A stretch of 7,646 bases of DNA, from contig DFBD01000154.1 of the NCBI GenBank assembly GCA_002367255.1, positions 1 to 7,646 of the forward strand, written 5' to 3'. Made by a program: the position numbers and the translations under genes. This document shows positions 1 to 6,327 of the stretch, one piece after another; position 1 is the first letter of the stretch, and the number at the start of each line of letters is the position of its first letter. Source of the DNA: Rhodobacterales bacterium UBA3089 (GTDB taxonomy: Bacteria > Pseudomonadota > Alphaproteobacteria > Rhodobacterales > Rhodobacteraceae). The notes beneath the pieces were generated by a model that saw nothing but the letters and a program-made list of their open reading frames with translations, was not told where the DNA came from and made no database searches.

Positions 1-94
1 AGCCACGAATTGGCTCTGGACATACAACAACGACCGACCCAACATGGGTATCGGCGGAATCACACCCGCGATGAAACTAAAACTAGCCGCCTAA
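1..94 (+). CDS. IS3-family transposase (OrfB), C-terminal end only
   Basis: Read from base 2, the plus strand encodes ATNWLWTYNNDRPNMGIGG followed by ITPAMKLKLAA and a TAA at 92-94. This is the characteristic C-terminus of IS3-family OrfB (rve/DDE integrase) transposases, where a W-x-Y-N-x-x-R-P-x-x-x-L/I-G-G-x-T-P block closes the integrase domain. Only about 30 residues are in the window; the catalytic DDE residues lie upstream, so activity cannot be judged. The gene is cut by the window edge, not necessarily broken. The enzyme would move its own insertion sequence by DNA cleavage and strand transfer. Immediately downstream lie the IS right-end region and a decayed oxidase gene. Confidence 0.85.
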   Translation, partial: ATNWLWTYNNDRPNMGIGGITPAMKLKLAA

Positions 95-135
95 TTCTAC
101 TAGCGGACCTCATTAAAAATGGGGGGATTACCCCC
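95..135 (+). mobile_element. Probable right terminal region of the IS3-family element
   Basis: Between the transposase stop and the first recognisable oxidase codons (136 onward) are about 40 bp with no coding signal. They contain ATTAAAAATGGGGGGATTAC, a type of G-rich stretch common at the 3' ends of IS3-family elements in alphaproteobacteria (from general knowledge; not searched). The left inverted repeat is outside the window, so the exact terminus and target duplication cannot be fixed. The boundary should fall roughly between 125 and 138. Confidence 0.4.
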
Positions 136-136
136 C
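112..136 (-). terminator. Possible rho-independent terminator for the DUF3131 gene
   Basis: GGGGGG (121-126), a 4-nt ATTA loop and CCCCCC (131-136) form a 6-bp all-GC hairpin. Read on the minus strand it is followed by A and then five T (complement of A115-A119), the layout of an intrinsic terminator. It lies about 125 nt downstream of the minus-strand stop codon at 260-262. On the plus strand no U-run follows. It coincides with the inferred IS end, so the terminator function may have been brought by the insertion sequence, or the hairpin may simply be part of the IS terminus. Confidence 0.4.
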
Positions 137-263
137 TGCCCAACAGCTATGGCATTTACGATGTGCCTTTGGTTCTTCAGGACCGCCGTTAACCCGCGAC
201 GTGCAGGTGGATTACAATCTTTAGATGCATTCGCGCATGATGGGGCAGTTTGTCGCCGTCTAA
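136..263 (+). pseudogene. Decayed multicopper oxidase fragment (CotA/CueO/FtsP-like)
   Basis: From 136 the plus strand reads LPNSYGIYDVPLVLQDRR then TAA (190-192). This matches the multicopper oxidase block in which a YG-x-D-D/Y-x-P-L/V-x-x-Q-D-R/K stretch ends the first cupredoxin domain. One base out of frame, from 192, the text continues TRDVQVDYNL, a TAG at 222, then MHSRMMGQFVAV and TAA at 261. This agrees with the continuation seen in CueO-type enzymes (DGQIDYQL followed by a GWFGD-like segment). One missing base near 190 joins the two parts. The remnant is therefore frameshifted, carries a stop and lacks both ends. Upstream it is cut by the IS end; downstream it meets the stop of the opposite-strand gene. 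None of the copper-binding His motifs fall inside the piece. The call rests on recalled family motifs. Confidence 0.55.
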
Positions 264-2812
264 GACTTGATTAACGGTTTGTTCTGCTTGCGATAGGCCA
301 ACGCCTCTAGGATGATGCCGTTGGTGTTTATGTCGCTGTAATTCGCGGTCGCAAGGCCTGTAGCGGTAAAAACGCCGGAAGCAAAACCCAGATCTTCGAA
401 ACGTGCGTTTTGGCGGATGTAGTCGATCAGTAATTGCGAATAGGCTTGCGGGCGCATGGCCGACCATAGGTAAGCAGATTTACTACTAACCATCGTAACC
501 GCACGCTTGAAACCCGCTGTCTGATACCGCGCCGTGCTGTTGATAATGTTGACTTTCCAAGGCTCGTCATCGCCGATTTTATAGCCCTGATAGGAAAACC
601 ACGGCTCGCGGTCCAGCGGACCTTCGGAAACGCAGACGAGGTCACCGGTCGCTTTGTGTTCAATCATTTGCTGCGTATATAAAACATCGGCGAGGGTGCG
701 GGCGGGCGCAGAATAGCCCATCTCGACGGCCTCCAGAACATGGGGCTCGGTGCTGAGCAATTCGTTATTCTCGACAATACCGAGAATGCGCATCTGGGCA
801 TCCATTTCAGTATCAGCTGCATGTTCGGGGAACGGTGAATCCACCTCCAATCCCCAAAGCGCGAAACCGCGCGAGACGTAATGCATATACCCGGAATCCA
901 GAGCCGACGTAAACTGCCCGTTACGGACGCTGCGAACTTTGCCATCCACGATAGTTTTTGCAAATTCCCAACCAGCGACGATTTCCGCGATCCCCATACT
1001 TCCACCAACATGTTCATCGAGTGCCTTAAGGCTGATCAACAAGCGGCCAGCGTCGGCTGCATCAAACCCGTCTTCCCCCGCCTGACGCCCGGTAATCGAG
1101 ACCGCAGCCTGTGGTAAAAGCAACCCGTTGGCCTTTGAGGTGGTCGGTAAGTGCGCCAACAAACGTGTGGCGCGGTCTGTAAAATCAGCATCGTCGATTA
1201 TGCCCAGGGTATTGGCGCTAACCAACGCCAAAATGTGCGTACCTATATCCCACATGGTTGCGAAAGGATAGGAACTGCGGCTATCGCCTTCCATCCAGAC
1301 GGTGCCGGGAACGAGCCCGGTTTCAGGGTCTGTGAACAGCTCGAAGAAGTGCCACGCGGTGGCGGCGTCCTTGTCGAGTTCAGCTTGATCGTCAGGCAGG
1401 GTTTCCTGACTGGCGAGCGTGCGGTGGTGGTTCATCGTGGTCAACAGACCGTACTTTTGATCCATCGGAGCGGCTATCTGGCGGAATTCGTCAAGGGAGA
1501 CAACCTTGCCAACCCCGGATTTTTCGAAGGTGCTAAAGGCCTGTATGATCGCCTGCATTGCCGTAGGGTCTTGCACCGCAGCCGTGGTAATCGTCACGGC
1601 GATGTCTTCTTGCGCGCCCACAGCCACTAACAAATCCTCGCTAACGTCAGTGGCAGTCCGAATTTTCCGGCTGCCATCAAAGGTGTAGGCAATCGGTAGA
1701 TGGAACAATCCGCCGCCGTCCAAACGTGTGAATTTGACGACAGGGTTAGTGTCAGACAGAATTTCGACGCCCGCTTTGACGAACGCCGATAGTGCGTTGG
1801 AATTAGCTGCGGTGACCGACAGGCAGGTAGTGCCTACAGCTTGCATCTGGGTGGAAATACTGAACGCGTGCCCCTCCCCCTCGAAACGCAAACAATCTGG
1901 CGTTCCTGTCGGGGCCGTTACGCTGTAAGGAATTTTGGCGGCGATAAGGGCTGCGATGAAAGCCTCTGTGATGGGGTCATCACCGACTTCTATGCTTAAT
2001 CCGATAAGGCGGCCGTATGAATCTCTCGATTGCAAATGCAGATCGCCAGGCAGGGTCGAGAATACGTCACCTGCGGCATTCTTAATGGAAAGCGTATCAC
2101 CAATCTTGGCCCCCAGCAAAAAGGCATCAGCGTCATCTGTCGCGTTTTCTTTCAGCGATACATATACAATTAGCGTATCCTTGGTGGTCTCGGTGTTGTT
2201 CAATGCCGCCTCGATGGGGTTTTCCATGCCTGTTTTCACCGCGTTACCACCGTAGAATTGCAAAACTCCGCCGCTGGTTTTCCAGTATCCTGCCACGCAC
2301 GAGTGTTCAGGCAAAAGCAACAAGTTGCGAAATCCCGCTGCGCGAACTTCGTTGATTTCATCGACATTACCGTCGAGAATATTACTGGCTATGGACAGGC
2401 AGGCGGCGTCTTGCCCCAGGACTTGACGGCAGTCCGCACGGGCTTGACTGGCGCGGCGCATACGGAAATATGGTGTGTCATTGACGAGATCAGGAACATA
2501 TGCGATCAGCTCGATCAAGCCGGAATAATTTGCCACCAAATTCCGCAACAGCACGGCAAGATCACTTTTGGGCGACATGGTATTGCCATCATCATCCGTA
2601 AACCGGATCACACATCCAACTGGCACATTTTGCGATACAATAGGATCAAGCGCAGAAAACAATTGCGAGGCAGAAGTTGACGGATCAATCCCGCCAAGCA
2701 AGAAAAGCGACGGCTTGTAACTGGCAGCCAATGCCAGCCGCACCCCACCCGCAGCAAGCAGCGAGCCGCCCAATAAAACTGTCTGCAACATTTGGCGACG
2801 AGTGACGTTCAT
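260..2812 (-). CDS. Exported DUF3131 protein with degenerate deacetylase-like N-terminal half
   Basis: This is an 850-residue protein. ATG at 2812-2810 is preceded by AGGAGG (complement of 2821-2826) eight bases away, which fixes the start. Residues 1-30 are a signal peptide with TRRQMLQ, a twin-arginine-type motif, a hydrophobic stretch and LALAA before the likely cleavage site. Residues ~31-460 look like one or two polysaccharide-deacetylase-type folds (for example EVRAAGFRNLLLLP at 155-168 and FEKSGVGKVVSLDEF at 429-443), but no TFDDG or HxxxH metal motif is visible, so this half is probably non-catalytic. Residues ~480-845 match DUF3131, an (alpha/alpha)-barrel-like family: TGLVPGTVW (498-506), MWDIGTHILAL (520-530), DAADAGRLL (584-592), YVSRGFALWG (645-654), EGPLDREPW (730-738), NTNGIILEALAYR (829-841). 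It would act in the periplasm. It is divergent from the GH18-CE4-GT2 synthase and probably helps process or export the same polymer. The biochemical function of DUF3131 is not established; the N-terminal fold is inferred. Confidence 0.85.
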   Translation of the reverse strand: MNVTRRQMLQTVLLGGSLLAAGGVRLALAASYKPSLFLLGGIDPSTSASQLFSALDPIVSQNVPVGCVIRFTDDDGNTMSPKSDLAVLLRNLVANYSGLIELIAYVPDLVNDTPYFRMRRASQARADCRQVLGQDAACLSIASNILDGNVDEINEVRAAGFRNLLLLPEHSCVAGYWKTSGGVLQFYGGNAVKTGMENPIEAALNNTETTKDTLIVYVSLKENATDDADAFLLGAKIGDTLSIKNAAGDVFSTLPGDLHLQSRDSYGRLIGLSIEVGDDPITEAFIAALIAAKIPYSVTAPTGTPDCLRFEGEGHAFSISTQMQAVGTTCLSVTAANSNALSAFVKAGVEILSDTNPVVKFTRLDGGGLFHLPIAYTFDGSRKIRTATDVSEDLLVAVGAQEDIAVTITTAAVQDPTAMQAIIQAFSTFEKSGVGKVVSLDEFRQIAAPMDQKYGLLTTMNHHRTLASQETLPDDQAELDKDAATAWHFFELFTDPETGLVPGTVWMEGDSRSSYPFATMWDIGTHILALVSANTLGIIDDADFTDRATRLLAHLPTTSKANGLLLPQAAVSITGRQAGEDGFDAADAGRLLISLKALDEHVGGSMGIAEIVAGWEFAKTIVDGKVRSVRNGQFTSALDSGYMHYVSRGFALWGLEVDSPFPEHAADTEMDAQMRILGIVENNELLSTEPHVLEAVEMGYSAPARTLADVLYTQQMIEHKATGDLVCVSEGPLDREPWFSYQGYKIGDDEPWKVNIINSTARYQTAGFKRAVTMVSSKSAYLWSAMRPQAYSQLLIDYIRQNARFEDLGFASGVFTATGLATANYSDINTNGIILEALAYRKQNKPLIKS

Positions 2813-2819
2813 GACTATG

Positions 2820-2826
2820 CCCTCCT
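2820..2826 (-). promoter_or_regulatory. Strong ribosome binding site of the DUF3131 gene
   Basis: The minus strand reads AGGAGGG, eight bases before the ATG at 2812. This near-perfect Shine-Dalgarno sequence decides the start of the 850-residue protein. The divergent synthase gene has no comparable site. Confidence 0.85.
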
Positions 2827-2863
2827 GATCCGCTGAGCGTACTGTAAAAGTGCACGTATCTAG

Positions 2864-2877
2864 TTGACCTGTATCAA
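2864..2877. promoter_or_regulatory. FNR/FnrL/Dnr-type operator (TTGAC-N4-ATCAA)
   Basis: TTGACCTGTATCAA fits the 5-4-5 consensus TTGA(T/C)-N4-(A/G)TCAA of the CRP/FNR superfamily (FNR, FnrL, Dnr, NnrR) at every conserved base. It lies between the two divergent gene starts, 51 bp from the minus-strand ATG and 66 bp from the plus-strand GTG. If it works as a class II activator site (centre near -41.5) for the plus strand, the expected -10 falls at about 2900-2906, where TAAGAT occurs. On the minus strand a weaker TACAGT (complement of 2841-2846) lies slightly too close. The match is seen directly; the regulator and the effect are inferred. Confidence 0.6.
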
Positions 2878-2880
2878 TAT

Positions 2881-2907
2881 AATCTTAACCCGCTTCGGGT
2901 TAAGATT
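2881..2907. repeat. Perfect 12-bp inverted repeat in the divergent promoter region
   Basis: AATCTTAACCCG (2881-2892) and its exact reverse complement CGGGTTAAGATT (2896-2907) flank the 3-bp spacer CTT. The repeat begins three bases after the FNR-type box and contains the TAAGAT that could serve as the -10 of the synthase promoter. It could be an operator for a dimeric repressor or, in RNA, a stable hairpin. No T-run follows on either strand, so it does not look like a terminator. The half-site contains TTAAC, the half-motif of CtrA, but the spacing is not that of a CtrA box. Confidence 0.8.
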
Positions 2908-2943
2908 CGAATGCGCAACCGTTAGTTATGGATATTGTAACAA

Positions 2944-5900
2944 GTGCCATCAAGATTGAAACACCGCCAGAAAAAAGACCCCGCATTTCGTGCGATTTTT
3001 GCCGATCCCACGAAACACCGCGGGACATTTATTCGATCGCTGGCGGTCGGCTTGGTCATGCTGGCATTTACGTGGTTGTTTGGTTTTTTGGCCAGTATTT
3101 ACTATATCGAAGCAAGTAGTGACACGCGGTTGGATGATCCCGCTAATTTTCTGGCACCGCACCTGCGAAATTCACAAGACACCCCGAACGTCGAGGTTTC
3201 GTTGCCTCCGCCCTCAACCATCGCGAACCGTGCGCGCGTACCGCAGAAGGTCTATGCGTTTGTGCGGACATTTCCGCTGAATGCGATTGCATCCGTAGAG
3301 AAAAATATTGATGCAATCGATGTGCTGATGCCCGAGTGGTATGGCGTTAACTGGAACACCCAGATGCTTAAATCACTGGATAGAAATCGGCAGGTATTGC
3401 TGGAAACCTATCTTGAGACTAAAGCGCCAGACAAAACTGTCCTGCCCGTTATTAGTGGTTTTGATCAAGGCGTATCGTTTGAAACACCCTACGCGGCCGC
3501 AGAATTTGCCGAGAAACTTAACGTACTTAGTGACGACATTCACGTCGACGGGCTTTGTCTTGACTATCGCTGGGCGGAACAGGATACACGTGCGGACCTG
3601 ATCGAGCTGCTTGCAATCACAAGCGAAATGTTGAGCGATCTAAACAAGCAAAGCTGCGTGGTATTGCGACTTGGGGCAAACTACTGGCCGCTGGCCGAAG
3701 TGGAAAAGCTGGTGGACACCATTGTGTTTACCGGATTTCGACAACCGGATCGTGGTAGTTTCCCGATGCCGATCGCCCCACATGACACATTTGCAGCACT
3801 GGCAACCGATGCCCTTGAACAAATTCGTGCATCGACAGCCGTGTTCGCATTGGGCAATGTCGGGTTTGACTGGGTAACAGGAATGGCACCTGCCCCCATC
3901 CATTTCAGCGAGGTCATGCGACTTTCCGGTCTGCATAATGTTCCGATCAAGTTTGATCCGCTGTCGCTGAATCCAGCGCTTGCCTATGTGGATGCCCAAG
4001 GGCGACGCCATCAGATATGGTTTACAGACGCGGTGAACGCCCACAACCAGTTGCAGATATTGGAAGGTTCGCCCATTGACGGTGTGGCGATTTGGCCATT
4101 GGGGGGCGAGGACCAGGGGATTTGGCAGCTGCTTAATCCGCACACGGCCACGGTTCCCTTGGGCACTTTGTTGCGCGAGGTCTCGACCGGCGATTACGTT
4201 GGCTATGAGGGGGGGGGCGATTTTCTGACAGCCTTCGGAAAGACCGAAACGGGTATTCGGACGCTGGAAGTGGATGCCGACACCGGTTTAATCACCAATC
4301 AATCGCACGTAAAACTGCCTCACGCCATTACCATTGCCCGATGGGGCGCGGGTGGACGCAACAGTATTGCACTGACGTTTGATGACGGCCCTGACGAGAA
4401 CATGACCCCCGAAATCCTCGATATTTTAAAAGAATATGATGTCCCCGCCACTTTTTTTGTTATCGGGGAAAACGCGCTAAAGAACCCTGAAATTGTTGAA
4501 CGGGCACTGAACGAGGGGCATCTGCTGGGTGTTCATACTTTCACCCATCCCGACATTCGCCGTATCAGCGAAATTCGGCTAATGATCGAGGCAAACAGCA
4601 CGCAACGTTTGCTGGCCTCCATCACGGGATACAACACGATCTTGTTCCGCGCCCCTTATGCCGAAGATTCCGAGCCGCAAAACAGCGCCGAAGCCGCCCC
4701 ATTGGTGCAGCTAAGCGCGGCTGGATATATCACAGTCGGCACCCCGATTGATCCGCGTGACTGGGAAAGTGCTGGCGCTAACGAAATTGTTGAGCGCGTA
4801 CATATGGAAGCCTTGGCGGGTGAAGGAAATACGGTTTTGTTACATGACGCAGGTGGGGACCGTACTGAAACGCTAATCGCCCTGCCCCGCATCATCGAAA
4901 CCCTGCGCGCGGAGGGGTTCGAATTTGTATCGCTGGACGCGATGATGGGCAACGATGCCATTGACCTGATGCCGGTGGCGGATAATCGGCTGACCAAGGT
5001 GGATGTGGTGTCTTTCTCTTTTCTGACGCTATCCGGTAGTGCGCTAATCTGGATGTTCGCGGTGGCTATTACGCTGGGGATCGCGCGCTCGATCATCATC
5101 GTGGTTCTGGCGTATTTACGGCGACAGCCAAAGTGGTCGAACAGTGTGGCCATCCCGCCCGTAACGGTTATTGTGCCCGCCTACAACGAAGAACCCGTGA
5201 TTTTGCAGACAATAGAATCCGTTCTGGCGTCGGATTATGCGAATATGGAAGTAATCGTTATCGATGACGGCTCCAGTGATAATACCTATCATGTGGTGGC
5301 GAAATCCTATGACAAAGATCCGCGTGTCCGGTTGGTTCGACAGGAAAACCAAGGCAAAGCGCAGGCGTTGAACCATGGCTACCGGCTGACTGAAAGCGAT
5401 ATAATTGTTGCCATCGATGCTGATACGATCATCCTGCCTGATGCGGTTTCCCGTCTAGTGCGCCACTTCGACAATCCCAAAGTCGGGGCGGTGGCCGGCA
5501 ACACCAAGGTCGGCAACCGGGTGAATATCCTGACGCGACTTCAGGCGGTCGAATACATCACCTCGCAAAACCTGGATCGTCGTGCGTTTGAGCGATTTAA
5601 TGCAATTCTGGTGGTTCCAGGCGCGATTGGCGCATGGCGCAAGTCTGTGGTGGATGGGGTCGGAGGGTATTCTTCGGAAACGCTGGCGGAGGACGCTGAC
5701 CTGACCGTCGCCATCATCCGCGCCGGATACCGCGTAACCTACGAAGCAGGCGCAATCGCCATGACCGAGGCCCCCGAAACCCTTGGCCAGCTGTTACGTC
5801 AACGCCTGCGTTGGTCCCTGGGGATTATGCAAACGGGCTGGAAACACAAGCGCGCAATACGCGAGGGTAACGGAATTGGTCTGGTCGCCATTCCAAACAT

Positions 5901-6327
5901 CCTGCTGTTCGGGGTGATCCTGTCCCTGTTCGCCCCCATCGCCGACATCGTGTTTATCAGCGCGCTGTTTCGACTTGGGCGTGATTTTATCCACCACCCA
6001 ACGATGATACCGGGATTGGCATCCCCCGGAATATTTATCGCTTATGCTGCTTATCTGCTGTCGGATGTGTTTTTATCGGCACTGGCCTTGGTTCTGGAGC
6101 CCAAAGAAGACAAACGCCTGTTGTTCTGGGTGCCGTTCCAACGCTTCTTCTATCGTCAGCTATTATACATCGCGACGTTAAGGTCCGTCGGGCGGGCTTT
6201 GACGGGCCGCCTGACAGGTTGGCAGAAACTTACGCGAACAGCTGATGTCAACATGACCAAAAGCACAGCGCGATACGAGCATCGGGATGTGGAATTGCAG
6301 CGGGTTAACCCCGCCGCAAAACCCTAA
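2944..6327 (+). CDS. GH18-like / NodB (CE4) deacetylase / GT2 synthase fusion protein
   Basis: This is a 1127-residue membrane protein, probably making and modifying an extracellular amino-sugar polysaccharide. A cytoplasmic head with FADPTKHRG precedes membrane segment ~32-55. A GH18-like barrel spans ~100-410; its active-site strand reads DGLCLDYRW (202-210), with Arg209 where GH18 enzymes have the catalytic Glu, and the late IWPLGGEDQGIW motif (383-394) is present. The NodB domain spans ~473-670 with all motifs: TFDDGPD (478-484), HTFTHP (531-536), RAPY (569-572), DPRDW (603-607), LLHDAGGDR (632-640). Hydrophobic segments lie at ~691-725. The GT2 domain spans ~738-960: VPAYNEE (744-750), DDGSSD (774-779), DAD (825-827), EDADL (916-920), QRLRW (953-957), the processive-synthase signature. 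Further membrane segments follow at ~978-1010, 1030-1051 and 1060-1078. Topology puts GT2 in the cytoplasm and GH18/NodB in the periplasm, like PgaB plus PgaC in one chain. The start is uncertain: GTG 2944 is the first possible codon after a stop, TTG 2956 is an alternative, and neither has a clear ribosome site. The polymer identity is inferred. Confidence 0.92.
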   Translation: MPSRLKHRQKKDPAFRAIFADPTKHRGTFIRSLAVGLVMLAFTWLFGFLASIYYIEASSDTRLDDPANFLAPHLRNSQDTPNVEVSLPPPSTIANRARVPQKVYAFVRTFPLNAIASVEKNIDAIDVLMPEWYGVNWNTQMLKSLDRNRQVLLETYLETKAPDKTVLPVISGFDQGVSFETPYAAAEFAEKLNVLSDDIHVDGLCLDYRWAEQDTRADLIELLAITSEMLSDLNKQSCVVLRLGANYWPLAEVEKLVDTIVFTGFRQPDRGSFPMPIAPHDTFAALATDALEQIRASTAVFALGNVGFDWVTGMAPAPIHFSEVMRLSGLHNVPIKFDPLSLNPALAYVDAQGRRHQIWFTDAVNAHNQLQILEGSPIDGVAIWPLGGEDQGIWQLLNPHTATVPLGTLLREVSTGDYVGYEGGGDFLTAFGKTETGIRTLEVDADTGLITNQSHVKLPHAITIARWGAGGRNSIALTFDDGPDENMTPEILDILKEYDVPATFFVIGENALKNPEIVERALNEGHLLGVHTFTHPDIRRISEIRLMIEANSTQRLLASITGYNTILFRAPYAEDSEPQNSAEAAPLVQLSAAGYITVGTPIDPRDWESAGANEIVERVHMEALAGEGNTVLLHDAGGDRTETLIALPRIIETLRAEGFEFVSLDAMMGNDAIDLMPVADNRLTKVDVVSFSFLTLSGSALIWMFAVAITLGIARSIIIVVLAYLRRQPKWSNSVAIPPVTVIVPAYNEEPVILQTIESVLASDYANMEVIVIDDGSSDNTYHVVAKSYDKDPRVRLVRQENQGKAQALNHGYRLTESDIIVAIDADTIILPDAVSRLVRHFDNPKVGAVAGNTKVGNRVNILTRLQAVEYITSQNLDRRAFERFNAILVVPGAIGAWRKSVVDGVGGYSSETLAEDADLTVAIIRAGYRVTYEAGAIAMTEAPETLGQLLRQRLRWSLGIMQTGWKHKRAIREGNGIGLVAIPNILLFGVILSLFAPIADIVFISALFRLGRDFIHHPTMIPGLASPGIFIAYAAYLLSDVFLSALALVLEPKEDKRLLFWVPFQRFFYRQLLYIATLRSVGRALTGRLTGWQKLTRTADVNMTKSTARYEHRDVELQRVNPAAKP

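Noticed and set aside
1151..1630. 159-codon open frame on the plus strand
   Set aside because: It lies entirely antisense to the well-supported DUF3131 gene, has no ribosome site and gives a protein without recognisable motifs. The same holds for the shorter plus frames at 881-1117, 1728-1928, 1935-2255 and 2258-2680.
2864..2883. TTGACC plus TATAAT as a sigma70 promoter
   Set aside because: The two hexamers are only 8 bp apart, far from the usual 17, so they cannot form one promoter. TTGACC is better read as half of the FNR-type box.
2885..2903. CtrA binding site
   Set aside because: The TTAA elements are 11 bp apart rather than 7, and they arise from the larger perfect palindrome.
3640..4143. 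167-codon minus-strand open frame
   Set aside because: It is antisense to the GH18-like region of the synthase, rich in Cys, His and Arg in a way typical of shadow frames, with no motif. The minus frames at 4656-5153 and 5116-5376 were rejected for the same reason.
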